Source: Virgisporangium aliadipatigenens (lineage in GTDB: Bacteria > Actinomycetota > Actinomycetes > Mycobacteriales > Micromonosporaceae). Taken from it: 64,000 nucleotides of DNA. The notes beneath the pieces are model-generated. The model did no database searches and was not told the DNA's origin. It worked only from the letters and a program-made list of their open reading frames with translations. Location of the stretch: contig NZ_BOPF01000039.1 of the NCBI RefSeq assembly GCF_016863615.1, forward strand, positions 1 through 64,000, read 5' to 3'. Position numbers and translations under genes: made by a program. Shown in pieces: positions 28,955-38,321 of the stretch; position 1 is the stretch's first letter; the number at the start of each line of letters is the position of its first letter.

Positions 28955-31501
28955 GTGACCTCACAGAGCGACCCTTCGCAGCCACCGGGCGAGTCCGGGC
29001 GGGCGCGGGCGCTCACCCCGGTTCCCCTGGCCAGGCGCACCAACAAGCCCAGCGAGCCGGGGCCGCCGGGGCCGCAGCCGACGCCCCGACCGGAGTCCGA
29101 AACACCGGCGGTCCCATCGTCGGTGACCGAACCGTTACCTACCCGGACGCCGCGCGAAGAGGCCGCGCCGGACATCCCTTCGGACGCTCCTGCGCCCGCT
29201 CCCGCCGAGGCCGCGGCGGGGCCCCAGCCCGACGGGCCGGCGCCCACCGAGCCGACATCCACGGAGACGCCCGCCGAGCCGACCGACGAAGCGCCGTCGG
29301 CCGTCGACCTGCCACCGACCGACGAAGCCGATCAGACGGAGCCGCCGGGCGAGCCCGCGCCGCCGCCGCAGCACGAGCCGGGGGACGGGGCTGCGGCGGA
29401 GCCGGAGACACCCGCCGTGCAGGAGCCGGACGTTCAGCAGGTGCGGCTCACCCTTCCCGAGATCCCCGCGGAGACGGATAGCGGGGCGGGGCCGGAGGCC
29501 AGGGCCGACGAATCGGCCAACCCGTTCTTCGCCCCGGCGTACGACCCGACGTTCATGCGGGAGGAGCCGCTGTTCCTGCCCGCCGACCAGCCGGATCCCT
29601 CCCTGCGCGGTGGCGCCCGCAGCCGCCTCGCCGCCGCACCCGCCGCACCGGAGAGGCCGGCCCGGGAGACGCCGCTCCCGGAGAAGCCGCTCCAGAAAAA
29701 ACCGAAGCAGCAGCCGGACATCACCGCCGGCGGGGTGCCGTTCCTGATGCAGGCGCTCGGGCGGCTGCGGGACGTGCTCGTCTCGACCAGGTACACCCTG
29801 CGCACCCCGAGCGCGGAAAGGGCCACCGCGGACGCGGCCGCCACCCTGGCCCAGCTCGACGACTACCTGCTGCCCCGGCTGAGCCGGCTCGACGCGCCGC
29901 TGCTCGTGGGGGTCGGCGGTTCGACCGGTGCGGGCAAGTCGACGCTGGTCAACAGCCTGGTGCGGGCGCCGGTGAGCACACCGGGCGTGCTGCGGCCGAC
30001 GACCCGGGCGCCCGTTCTGGTGTGCAACCCGACGGACTCGTCGTGGTTCTCCGCCAATCAGCTCCTGCCGGGGCTCACCCGCACCGCGAGCCCGAGCAAC
30101 GACCCGGAGTCGATGCAGGTGGTGACCGCGCCGGGAATGACGCCGGGGCTGGCGTTCCTGGACGCGCCCGACATCGACTCGGTGGTGGAGGCCAACCGGG
30201 CACTCGCCGGGCAACTGCTCGCCGCCGCCGACCTCTGGCTGTTCGTGACGACGGCCGCGCGCTATGCGGACGCGGTGCCGTGGGGGCTGCTGCGCACCGC
30301 CCGGGAGCGCGGCACCGTCGTGGCCCTGGTCCTGGACCGGGTTCCGCCGGGGGCCGCGGACGAGATCGGGCCGCACCTCATGGGCATGTTGCGGGAGCAC
30401 GGCCTGGCGAGCGCCCCGCTGTTCGTCCTGCCCGAGACCTCCCTCGACGGTCAGGGCCTTCTGGCGGAACGGGTTGTGCTCCCCCTGCGGGCCTGGTTCG
30501 ACAAGCTGGCGAGTTCGGCGGCTGCGCGTTCGGCCGTGGTGCGGCAGACCGTCGGCGGGGCGGTCGACGCCCTGCAGCCGACCGTCGGGCGCCTGTCGGC
30601 CGCGGCCGAGGACCAGGTGAGCGCGGTGCAGGCGCTGGACGAGGCGGTGCGCACGGCGTACCGGGAGGCGTACCAGGCCGTCGAGAAGGGCATGCGCGAC
30701 GGCGTGCTGCTGCGCGGGGAGGTGCTCGCCCGCTGGCAGGAACTGGTCGGCACCGGCGACCTCATGCGTGCGCTGCAGGCGCGGATCGGCCACGCGCGGG
30801 ACCGGGTGGTGGCCGCGCTGACCGGGCGACCGGCGCCGGGGAAGCAGTTCCAGGCGGCGCTGGAGTCGGGCGTGGTGACGCTGATCCGCAGCGCCGGTGC
30901 CGACGCGGCCGAACGCACGGCCGCCGCCTGGCGGGCCCACCCGGCCGGCAAGGAGCTGGTGACGGCCGAACTGGCGTTCCCCTCGCCGGAGCTGGGCGAA
31001 CGCGCCGAACGGCTGGTCCGCGACTGGCAGCGCGGCGTGCTGGACCTGGTGCGCGAGGAGGCGCAGGGCAAGCTGGCCCTGGCCAAGGCGAGCGCCTACG
31101 CCGTGAACGCCACCGGGCTGCTGGTGATGGTGAGCGTCTTCGCGGCGACGGCGTTCATCCCGACCGGGGCCGAGGTGGCGACCGCGGCCGGCACGACGAT
31201 CGCGGCGCAGAAGGTGCTGGAGGCGATCTTCGGCGATCAGGCGGTGCGTTCCCTGGCGGAACGGGCGCGCACGGATCTGCTCAAGCGCGTCCGCACCGCC
31301 CTGAACGCCGAGGCGGACCGGTTCGACGCGGTGCGCGCCTCGACCGGGGTCGACCTCGGCTCTGCGCAACGGCTGCGCGACGCGGCCGCCGCCGTGGCGA
31401 CCGCCCGCCGGGTCACCGACCTTCCGGCGCACGCGACCCAGGAGCTGCCCCGCCTCGCGCTGAACGGCGCCACCCGGCCGCCGACGGAGGAGCCCACGTG
31501 A
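28955..31501 (+). CDS. Dynamin-like GTPase with acidic Pro-rich N-terminus
   Basis: An 848-aa protein. Residues 1-250 are Pro/Glu/Ala-rich and disordered. The G domain begins near 318: GGSTGAGKSTLVNSLV (P-loop about 321-329), a switch-region Thr in RPTTRAP, G3-like LDAPDIDS, and a degenerate G4 (VLDRVPP instead of NKxD). A long helical stalk follows, then a hydrophobic segment at about 712-735 (GLLVMVSVFAATAF) and a helical C-terminus. It overlaps the next GTPase by 4 bp. Family knowledge: paired actinobacterial dynamins (Streptomyces DynA/DynB) stabilise FtsZ rings at sporulation septa; equivalence here is inferred from pairing and layout. Confidence 0.75.
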   Translation: MTSQSDPSQPPGESGRARALTPVPLARRTNKPSEPGPPGPQPTPRPESETPAVPSSVTEPLPTRTPREEAAPDIPSDAPAPAPAEAAAGPQPDGPAPTEPTSTETPAEPTDEAPSAVDLPPTDEADQTEPPGEPAPPPQHEPGDGAAAEPETPAVQEPDVQQVRLTLPEIPAETDSGAGPEARADESANPFFAPAYDPTFMREEPLFLPADQPDPSLRGGARSRLAAAPAAPERPARETPLPEKPLQKKPKQQPDITAGGVPFLMQALGRLRDVLVSTRYTLRTPSAERATADAAATLAQLDDYLLPRLSRLDAPLLVGVGGSTGAGKSTLVNSLVRAPVSTPGVLRPTTRAPVLVCNPTDSSWFSANQLLPGLTRTASPSNDPESMQVVTAPGMTPGLAFLDAPDIDSVVEANRALAGQLLAAADLWLFVTTAARYADAVPWGLLRTARERGTVVALVLDRVPPGAADEIGPHLMGMLREHGLASAPLFVLPETSLDGQGLLAERVVLPLRAWFDKLASSAAARSAVVRQTVGGAVDALQPTVGRLSAAAEDQVSAVQALDEAVRTAYREAYQAVEKGMRDGVLLRGEVLARWQELVGTGDLMRALQARIGHARDRVVAALTGRPAPGKQFQAALESGVVTLIRSAGADAAERTAAAWRAHPAGKELVTAELAFPSPELGERAERLVRDWQRGVLDLVREEAQGKLALAKASAYAVNATGLLVMVSVFAATAFIPTGAEVATAAGTTIAAQKVLEAIFGDQAVRSLAERARTDLLKRVRTALNAEADRFDAVRASTGVDLGSAQRLRDAAAAVATARRVTDLPAHATQELPRLALNGATRPPTEEPT

Positions 31502-33162
31502 CGCTCACGACCAGCCCGTCCCGCGTCAACGCCGACGATCTCGTCAGCCGGGTCGAGGCGCTGAACGCGTTCCTGCAGACGGTCACCGGTGCCGTGCCGG
31601 AGGCGACGCTCGGCAAGGCCCGCGAGGTGGTGACGAAGGCCGGCAAGCGGCTCGCGCTGTCCCGGGACCACACCGTCGTGGCGCTCGCCGGGGCGACCGG
31701 CAGCGGCAAGTCCAGCCTGTTCAACGCCATCGCGAAGCTCCAGCTCTCGCAGGTGGGGGTGCGCCGGCCGACGACCGGTCTGGCACACGTCTGCGTCTGG
31801 GGACCGGACCGGGCCAAGCCGCTGCTGGACTGGCTGGGCGTGCCGTCGGGGCGCCGGTTCAGCCGGGAGAGCGCGCTCGACGGCGACGACGAGGCCGCCC
31901 TGCGCGGGATGGTGCTGGTCGACCTGCCGGACTTCGACTCGGTGCACGAGTCGCACCGCGCCGAGGTGGACCGCCTGCTCGAACTGGTCGACCTGGTGGT
32001 GTGGGTGCTCGACCCGCAGAAGTACGCCGACAAGGTGGTGCACGAGCAGTACCTGAGCCGGTTCACCCGGCACCGCGACATCACCGTGGTCGTGCTCAAC
32101 CAGGCCGACCTGCTCGGTCAGACCGACGCCGAACGCGTCGTCGCCGACCTGCGCCGGCTGCTCGACGCGGACGGGCTGGTGGACGTTCCGGTGGTGATCA
32201 CGTCTGCGGTGACGGCGCCGGGGACAGGTGCCCTGCGCCATGCGCTGGAGTACGGCGTGTCGAGCCGGCAGGGCCTGCTGCGCCGGTTGACCGCCGACGT
32301 GAAGGCCGTCGCGGAGGACCTCGCGCCGCTGGTGTCGGTGGAGGCGGGCGAGGCCGCGCTGGACCGGGACACGGTGCGCCGGCTGAGCGACGCGCTCGCC
32401 GACGCCGCCGGTGTGCCGGCCGTCGTGGAGGCCACCGAGCAGGCCTACCTGCACCGGGCGGGCCGGGCGATGGGCTGGCCGCTGGTGCGCTGGTTCCGGC
32501 GGATGCGGCCGGATCCGCTGCGGCGGCTGCACCTCGGGGGAGCGGGGCAGGCGGAGGTGGTGCCGGCGAGTTCGCTGCCGACGTCGACCGCCGCCGAGAA
32601 GGCCGCCGTGGCGCTCGCCGGGCGGGCCGTGGCGGACCGGGCGGTGAGCACGCACGGCTCCGGCGGCGTGCGCGCGCTTCCCGAGCCGTGGCCGGCCGCG
32701 TTGCTGGCGGCGGCGCGCTCGAAGCTGCACGACGTTCCCGACGCGCTCGACGTCGCGATCACCCGGACGGATCTCGGGTTGGCCGAACACCGGCTCTGGT
32801 GGCGGGTGGTGGGCATCGTCCAGTGGGTGGCGGCGGCGGTCGCGCTGGTCGGGCTCGCCTGGCTCGGGGTGCGGCTGTTGTGGCTGGTGCTGGGGCTGCC
32901 GGACCTGCCGGCGCCCACGTACGGCGGCATCCCGCTGCCGACCGCGATGCTCGCCGGTGGCCTGCTGTTCGGGTTGCTGCTGTCCGTGGTGGTCCGCCCG
33001 CTGATCACCATCGGCGCCCGCCGGGCCCGTCGCAGCGCCGACAAGAAGCTGCGCAACGCCGTCGCCAACGTGGCCGCCGAGATGATCGTCGAACCGGTGC
33101 GCGCGGTGCTGGGTTCCTACGGGCGGGCGCGGGAGACCCTCGCCCTGGTGCGGAAGAACTGA
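31498..33162 (+). CDS. Second dynamin/YfjP-like membrane GTPase
   Basis: A 554-aa protein from GTG 31498, preceded by GGAGG. G motifs are intact: GATGSGKSSLFNAI (about 66-79), RRPTTGLAHV, DLPDFDSV and NQADLL (G4). A helical region follows, then two transmembrane helices (about 440-465 and 480-505) and a helical tail. It is coupled to the preceding GTPase by a GTGA overlap, so a heteromeric membrane-remodelling pair is likely. The fructosamine-kinase-like gene starts immediately after its stop. Confidence 0.78.
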   Translation: MTLTTSPSRVNADDLVSRVEALNAFLQTVTGAVPEATLGKAREVVTKAGKRLALSRDHTVVALAGATGSGKSSLFNAIAKLQLSQVGVRRPTTGLAHVCVWGPDRAKPLLDWLGVPSGRRFSRESALDGDDEAALRGMVLVDLPDFDSVHESHRAEVDRLLELVDLVVWVLDPQKYADKVVHEQYLSRFTRHRDITVVVLNQADLLGQTDAERVVADLRRLLDADGLVDVPVVITSAVTAPGTGALRHALEYGVSSRQGLLRRLTADVKAVAEDLAPLVSVEAGEAALDRDTVRRLSDALADAAGVPAVVEATEQAYLHRAGRAMGWPLVRWFRRMRPDPLRRLHLGGAGQAEVVPASSLPTSTAAEKAAVALAGRAVADRAVSTHGSGGVRALPEPWPAALLAAARSKLHDVPDALDVAITRTDLGLAEHRLWWRVVGIVQWVAAAVALVGLAWLGVRLLWLVLGLPDLPAPTYGGIPLPTAMLAGGLLFGLLLSVVVRPLITIGARRARRSADKKLRNAVANVAAEMIVEPVRAVLGSYGRARETLALVRKN

Positions 33163-34029
33163 ATGGACCTGCCCTACCTGCGGGAACACCCCGAGCATCT
33201 GCCGGCGTTCCTGACCCATCAGCGGCTGCGCGAGACACCCGTCTCCGGCGGCTCGATCTGTGTGGCGCAGCGGCTGACCCTGGAGGACGGCGCGTCGGTC
33301 TTCGCGAAGTCGCTGACCGGTGCGCCCGACGGCTTCTTCGCGGCCGAGGCCGCCGGGTTGCGGTGGCTCCGCGAGGCTCAGGCCGTTCCCGTGCCGGAAG
33401 TTTTGGTGGAACTGCCGGAGCTGTTGGCGCTCGAATGGATCGAGCCCGACGAGCCGTCGAAGCCCGCGGCGGAGCGCTTCGGGCGCGACCTGGCCGACCT
33501 GCACCGGGCCGGGGCCGACGCGTTCGGCGCGCCCTGGCCGGGGTTCATCGGGCGGCTGCCGTTGGACAACGCGGCCGGCGACGCGCGGTGGGCGGAGTGG
33601 TTCGTGGCGCGGCGGCTGGCGCCGTTCGTGAAGCTGTCGGTCGACCGGGGCGCGATCTCGGCCGCCGACGCCGCGGTGCTGGACCGGGCGCTGGAGCGGA
33701 TCCCGGCCCTCGGCGGCGACGAGCCGCCGGCGCGCATCCACGGTGACCTGTGGTCGGGCAACGTCGTGTGGGCCGCCGACCGCGTGTGGCTGGTGGACCC
33801 GGCCGCCCACGGCGGTCACCGCGAGACCGACCTCGCGCTTCTCGCACTTTTCGGTGGAACGCCTCTGCTGGAACGCGTCATCGCCGCCTACGACGAGGCG
33901 TGGCCGCTGGCCGACGGCTGGCGCACCCGGGTCCCGGCGCACCAGCTGTACCTGCTGCTGGTGCACACCGCGCTCTTCGGCGGCGGCTACCGGGACGCCG
34001 TGATGCGGGCCGGGCGGGCACTCCTGTGA
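33163..34029 (+). CDS. Fructosamine kinase-family protein
   Basis: A 288-aa protein with the aminoglycoside-phosphotransferase/FN3K fold: ATP-site Lys in FAKSL, LALEWIEP hinge, GRDLADLHR, catalytic-loop HGDLWSGNVVW (about 196-206) and metal-binding VDPAAHGGHRETDLALL. FN3K-family kinases phosphorylate ketosamines on glycated amines to reverse early glycation. It begins directly after the GTPase stop. The link to the dynamin pair may be only positional. Confidence 0.88.
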   Translation: MDLPYLREHPEHLPAFLTHQRLRETPVSGGSICVAQRLTLEDGASVFAKSLTGAPDGFFAAEAAGLRWLREAQAVPVPEVLVELPELLALEWIEPDEPSKPAAERFGRDLADLHRAGADAFGAPWPGFIGRLPLDNAAGDARWAEWFVARRLAPFVKLSVDRGAISAADAAVLDRALERIPALGGDEPPARIHGDLWSGNVVWAADRVWLVDPAAHGGHRETDLALLALFGGTPLLERVIAAYDEAWPLADGWRTRVPAHQLYLLLVHTALFGGGYRDAVMRAGRALL

Positions 34030-34048
34030 GCACCCGCCCGGGCCCCTG

Positions 34049-35599
34049 TTACCAGCGGTTCTTCGGCAGCGACGGCGCCGTGGCGCCGCGCGCGTGCGGT
34101 TCGAAGACCGGCTCGACGGCCGGGCAGCTCGCGCCACGCGGCGGCAGCTTGCCGGTGATCAGGAACGCGTCCGTCTTGCCGGAGACGCAGGTGCTCTTCT
34201 CGTAGGCGTAGTGCCCCCAGCCGTCGTAGCGAAGCAACGGCGCCTTCGCCTGGGACGCGGCGGCGGTCGCCCACTGCCACGGGGTCGCCGGGTCGTACCG
34301 AGAGTTGACCATCAGGAGCGAGTCGACGCCGCGGATCTTCAGGTCGTGCTGCGGGTTGCGGACCCTGTTCTCCAGGCCGATGCAGCCGAGCGTGGCGCCC
34401 CAGCCGAGCGGCGACACCTGCATGTCCGGCGCCACCAGGGTCTGCGACGCGATGCGCATGGCCTTCAGTTCGGCGTAGTTGCGCACCGGCAGCGCCCAGT
34501 CCTCGCAGAACACGGCGGTGAACGGGTCGGTGACCAGTTCCTGCACGGTCGGGCCCTCGAACGCGCCGGCCGGCAGTTGCGCGGTGGCGCCGTTGCCGGC
34601 CTTCTCCAGGGTGTCCATCAGCTCGGTGACGTAGTCCCAGTTGGGGCCGTAGAACGAGCCGTTGAGCTCGCTCAGGTAGCGCAGCGGCGTCACGACCCAG
34701 GTGCTGCCGTCGGGCAGCTCGAAGACCAGTTCGCCCGCCTCGGCCTTCTTGAGGATCTCGTGGTGGATCGCCCGCACGTCACGGCCGTGCTGGATGCACA
34801 GCGTGCTGCGTCGACACCAGGCGACGAACTGGTCGAAGTTCTCCTGCGCGGCGCGGCTCTCCGTGCTGACGAAGCCCCACGTGGTCTTCAGGCTGTGGTC
34901 CATGTTGCTGTCGAGCACGAAGCGGCCCACCCGCTGCGGGAACAGCTCGGCGTAGGCCGTGCCCATCAGCGTTCCGTAGGAGATGCCCAGGTAGTTGAGC
35001 TTCTTGTCGCCGAGGCCGGCGCGGATCGCGTCCATGTCGCGGGCCACGCTGTTGGTGTCCACGAAGTCGTACAGCGGTCCGGTGTTGCGCCGGCAGTTCT
35101 CCACCCAGGCGCGGTTGAACGCCTTCAGCTCGTCGAACTGCGCCTGATTGGTCGGCTCCTCGAAGGCCGGGAACGGCTGGTCCTCGCACTGCACCGGGTG
35201 GCTGTTGCCGACCCCGCGCGGGTCGAACCCGACGAGGTCGTAGTGCCGCTGCAGTTCCTTGGTGAAGATGTCCCCGGTCTGCTTGATCAGCTCGGCGCCG
35301 GGACCGCCCGGACCGCCAGGGTCCATGACCAGGGTGCCCACCCGGGCGGCCGGGTCGAGCGCCTTGCGCCTGGCCAGCGCGATCTGGATGGTGGGGCCGT
35401 TCTTCCGGCTCCAGTCGATCGGAACGGTGACGGTGCCGCAGTCGGCTTCCGGAGCGTCCACGCACGGCGCCCACGCGATCGGCGGGACCGCGCCGGCCCC
35501 GTCGGGTGCCGGTGCCGCCTTCGCGACCCCGGGCAGCAGGCCCACCAGCGTGACGGCGCCGGCGAACGCGACGGTGACGCGTCTGCCTGTTCGGTTCAC
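34049..35599 (-). CDS. Secreted alpha/beta-hydrolase, tripeptidyl aminopeptidase (TAP) type
   Basis: About 516 aa from GTG 35599 (MNRTGRRVTVAF), preceded by GGGGGAGG; a longer frame to 35665 has no such site. A Sec signal (AGAVTLVGLLPGVAKAA) directs export. The alpha/beta-hydrolase core has the oxyanion segment LVMDPGGPGGPG, nucleophile GISYG (about residue 207), and the TAP-like C-terminal domain with catalytic-type Asp (NSRYDPATPWQWA) and His (GWGHYA). Such enzymes release N-terminal tripeptides from secreted proteins in Streptomyces. It is divergent from moaA and convergent with the kinase gene. Confidence 0.9.
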   Translation of the reverse strand: MNRTGRRVTVAFAGAVTLVGLLPGVAKAAPAPDGAGAVPPIAWAPCVDAPEADCGTVTVPIDWSRKNGPTIQIALARRKALDPAARVGTLVMDPGGPGGPGAELIKQTGDIFTKELQRHYDLVGFDPRGVGNSHPVQCEDQPFPAFEEPTNQAQFDELKAFNRAWVENCRRNTGPLYDFVDTNSVARDMDAIRAGLGDKKLNYLGISYGTLMGTAYAELFPQRVGRFVLDSNMDHSLKTTWGFVSTESRAAQENFDQFVAWCRRSTLCIQHGRDVRAIHHEILKKAEAGELVFELPDGSTWVVTPLRYLSELNGSFYGPNWDYVTELMDTLEKAGNGATAQLPAGAFEGPTVQELVTDPFTAVFCEDWALPVRNYAELKAMRIASQTLVAPDMQVSPLGWGATLGCIGLENRVRNPQHDLKIRGVDSLLMVNSRYDPATPWQWATAAASQAKAPLLRYDGWGHYAYEKSTCVSGKTDAFLITGKLPPRGASCPAVEPVFEPHARGATAPSLPKNRW

Positions 35600-35718
35600 G
35601 TAGCCTCCCCCTAGTTCATCAACGAACTTGACTGGGGAAAACCTTGGTACATCGATGCACATCACGCATCCCCCTCAGGAGGCACGGGCACCCTTAGGGA
35701 TCCGGGTAGGGTTGGCTG

Positions 35719-36717
35719 ATGACGGTGCGGGCACTGACCGACCGCTACGGTCGGGTCGCCACCGACCTGCGCGTGTCGTTGATCGACAAGTGCAATCTGC
35801 GCTGCACCTACTGCATGCCGGCCGAGGGCCTGACCTGGCTGCCGAGCGAACGACTCCTCACCGACGACGAGGTCGTTCGCCTCGTGCGCATCGCGGTCAC
35901 CCGGCTCGGGGTCGATGAGATCCGGTTCACCGGCGGGGAGCCGCTGCTGCGGCCCGGACTCGTCGGGATCGTCGCCGCGACGGCGGCCCTCGATCCACGC
36001 CCACAGATCTCGCTCACCACCAACGGCATCGGCCTCACCAGGCACGCGTCGCCGTTGCGGGAGGCCGGGCTGGACCGGATCAACGTCTCGCTGGACACCC
36101 TGGAGCCCGAACGCTTCTTCGAGCTGACCCGCCGTCGCCGACTGACGGAGGTGCTCGACGGGCTCGATGCGGCACGGGCCGCCGGGCTCGGGCCGATCAA
36201 GCTCAACACCGTGCTGATGCGCGGGGTCAACGACGACGAGGCCGTTCCGCTGCTGCGTTTTGCGCTGGCCCAGGGCTACGAGCTGCGGTTCATCGAACAG
36301 ATGCCGCTCGACGCCGGGCACGTGTGGCGGCGGGACACCATGGTCACGGCCGCGGAGATCCTGGCGGCTCTGCGCACGACGTTCCACGTGGAACCGGACC
36401 CGGAGCATCGCGGCGCCGCACCCGCCGAGACGTGGCTGGTGGACGGCGGACCGGCGAAGGTCGGGGTGATCGCGAGCGTGACCCGCCCCTTCTGCGGCGC
36501 CTGCGACCGGACCCGGCTCACCGCCGACGGCGCCGTGCGCTCGTGCCTGTTCAGCCGCACCGAGACCGACCTGCGCGGGCTCCTGCGCGACGGCTCCTCC
36601 GACGACGCGATCGCCGACGCGTGGGCCGGGGCGATGGCCGCCAAGCTGCCCGGGCACGGGATCGACGATCCGTCGTTCCTGCAGCCGAGCCGGCCGATGT
36701 CGGCGATCGGGGGCTGA
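35719..36717 (+). CDS. moaA: GTP 3',8-cyclase MoaA
   Basis: A 332-aa radical SAM enzyme for the first step of molybdenum cofactor synthesis. The N-terminal CNLRCTYC cluster (about 27-34) and the C-terminal second cluster (CGACDRTRLTADGAVRSC, about 257-274) are both complete. The C-terminal GG tail needed in MoaA is present (AIGG). It heads moaA-moaD-metallophosphoesterase. The remaining Moco genes lie about 22 kb away. Confidence 0.97.
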   Translation: MTVRALTDRYGRVATDLRVSLIDKCNLRCTYCMPAEGLTWLPSERLLTDDEVVRLVRIAVTRLGVDEIRFTGGEPLLRPGLVGIVAATAALDPRPQISLTTNGIGLTRHASPLREAGLDRINVSLDTLEPERFFELTRRRRLTEVLDGLDAARAAGLGPIKLNTVLMRGVNDDEAVPLLRFALAQGYELRFIEQMPLDAGHVWRRDTMVTAAEILAALRTTFHVEPDPEHRGAAPAETWLVDGGPAKVGVIASVTRPFCGACDRTRLTADGAVRSCLFSRTETDLRGLLRDGSSDDAIADAWAGAMAAKLPGHGIDDPSFLQPSRPMSAIGG

Positions 36718-36718
36718 C

Positions 36719-36958
36719 ATGGTGCTGGTGCGTTACTTCGCCGCCGCGCGCGCCGCGGCCGGGGTCACCGAGGAGAAGATCGAGGCGGACTCGCTCGGCG
36801 CCGTGGTCGAGGCCGTCGTTTCACTTCACGGGGAACGCCTCGCGCGGGTCCTCACCGCATGTAGCTTCCTGGTCGACGGCCTCTCCAGCCGTGACCTCGC
36901 CGCTCCGTTGCAGCCGGGGGCGACCGTCGACGTGCTGCCCCCGTTCGCCGGAGGATGA
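36719..36958 (+). CDS. moaD: Molybdopterin synthase sulfur carrier MoaD
   Basis: A 79-aa ubiquitin-like ThiS/MoaD protein ending in the thiocarboxylated GG (LPPFAGG). It has RYFAAARAAAGV at the N-terminus and the PL-x-PGATVDVLPP strand. It delivers sulfur to precursor Z with MoaE, which is encoded at 58.5 kb. It follows moaA by 1 bp and overlaps the next gene by 4 bp. Confidence 0.95.
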   Translation: MVLVRYFAAARAAAGVTEEKIEADSLGAVVEAVVSLHGERLARVLTACSFLVDGLSSRDLAAPLQPGATVDVLPPFAGG

Positions 36959-38304
36959 TCATCGTAGTGTTCTTCGTGGTGCTGTTCGCCGTTCTCGGAC
37001 TGCTCCACCTGTACCTGTGGAAACGGCTCGTCAAGGACACGTTCGTCAGTCGCCGGCGGCGACGCGTGGGCGGGTGGGTGACGGTCGCGCTCGCCGTGAT
37101 GACGGTCGGCACGTTGATCGCCACCCGGTCGGCGCCGATCTCCGTGTCCCGGTGGATCGCGTGGCCGGGGTACGTGTGGCTCGCGATCATGTTCTACCTG
37201 TTCGTGATCCTGCTGGTGTTGGAGATTCCGCGGCTGGTGCTGCGGCTGACCTGGGCGCGCGGGGGCGCGGATCCCTCGGCGCCCGCGGTGTCGGCGGCGG
37301 CCGGGTCGGTCGGGGTCTCCCGGGACGACGACGCGGCCTCTTCCTCCTCCCCCGCCTCCTCGGACGACCCGGCCAGCGGTGTTGTCGGCCGGGACGTCGG
37401 CGTCGACGCGGTCGCATCGCCGGGTGCTGCCGGGCCGGCCGGGACCGGCGCCGCGGCTCCGGATACCGACGGGGCGGCGCCCAACCCGTCGCGGCGGCTG
37501 CTACTCGCCCGCGGTCTGGCCGTCGCGGCCGGCGTGACCTCCGTGGCGACGGTCGGCTACGGCATGACCCAGGCCCTCGGCGGCCCGCAGCTCGACCGGG
37601 TGCGCGTCCCGCTGGCCAGACTCCCCCGCGGCATGGACGGCTTCCGCATCGCCGTCGTCTCCGACATCCACCTCGGCCCGCTGGCCGGCCGGGCGCACAC
37701 GACCCGGATCGTCGACGCCATCAACGGCACCGACCCGGACCTCATCGCGATCGTCGGCGACCTGGTCGACGGCAGCGTCGAGGAACTCGGTGCCGCCGCC
37801 GAACCGCTCGCCCGGCTGCGCGCCACGCACGGCAGCTTCTACGTGACCGGCAACCACGAGTACTACTCCGGCTATGAGCAGTGGATCGACGAGGCCGCCG
37901 AGTTGGGCCTGCGCCCCCTGCAGAACGAACGCGTCGAGATCGACGGCCTCGACCTCGCCGGCGTCAACGACGTCACCGGCGACGCCTTCGCGCACGGCCC
38001 CGACTTCGAGAAGACGCTCGGCGACCGGGACCGCGACAAGGCGGTCGTGCTCCTCGCCCACCAGCCGGTGGTGGCCGAGGACGCGGCCCGGTACGGCGTC
38101 GACCTGCAGCTGTCGGGCCATACGCACGGCGGGCAGATCCAGCCGTTCGGGGCGCTGGTGGCCGTGGAGCAGCCGATCGTGTCCGGGCTCGGGACTGTCG
38201 ACGGCACCAAGGTCTACGTGACGAACGGCGCCGGGTTCTGGGGGCCGCCGGTGCGAGTGGGAGCGCCGCCCCAGGTCTCCGTGATCGAACTCCGCACCAC
38301 CTGA
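36955..38304 (+). CDS. Membrane-anchored metallophosphoesterase (YkuE/YaeI-like)
   Basis: A 449-aa protein: three N-terminal TM helices (about 1-25, 40-60, 68-95), a low-complexity Ala/Ser/Pro linker (about 100-180), then SRRLLLARGLAVAAG, which looks like an internal twin-arginine or signal-anchor helix. The calcineurin-like phosphoesterase has VVSDIHLG (about 232-240), VGDLVDG, TGNHEYY, LAHQP and SGHTHGG. The catalytic domain is therefore probably extracytoplasmic. Relatives hydrolyse phospholipid head groups such as UDP-diacylglucosamine or act on lipid phosphates. Its ATGA overlap with moaD is unusual company and may be fortuitous operon fusion. Confidence 0.85.
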   Translation: MIIVVFFVVLFAVLGLLHLYLWKRLVKDTFVSRRRRRVGGWVTVALAVMTVGTLIATRSAPISVSRWIAWPGYVWLAIMFYLFVILLVLEIPRLVLRLTWARGGADPSAPAVSAAAGSVGVSRDDDAASSSSPASSDDPASGVVGRDVGVDAVASPGAAGPAGTGAAAPDTDGAAPNPSRRLLLARGLAVAAGVTSVATVGYGMTQALGGPQLDRVRVPLARLPRGMDGFRIAVVSDIHLGPLAGRAHTTRIVDAINGTDPDLIAIVGDLVDGSVEELGAAAEPLARLRATHGSFYVTGNHEYYSGYEQWIDEAAELGLRPLQNERVEIDGLDLAGVNDVTGDAFAHGPDFEKTLGDRDRDKAVVLLAHQPVVAEDAARYGVDLQLSGHTHGGQIQPFGALVAVEQPIVSGLGTVDGTKVYVTNGAGFWGPPVRVGAPPQVSVIELRTT

Positions 38305-38321
38305 CCGGCCCGCGCCGGCCC

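Noticed and set aside
30022-33162. 1046-aa frame spanning both dynamin-like GTPase genes
   Set aside because: Its N-terminal part is out-of-frame Arg/Gly-rich sequence over the first GTPase; only the second GTPase from GTG 31498 is real in that frame.
31237-34137. 966-aa minus-strand ORF opposite the GTPase and kinase genes
   Set aside because: Arg/Gln/His-rich shadow typical of antisense frames in GC-rich DNA.
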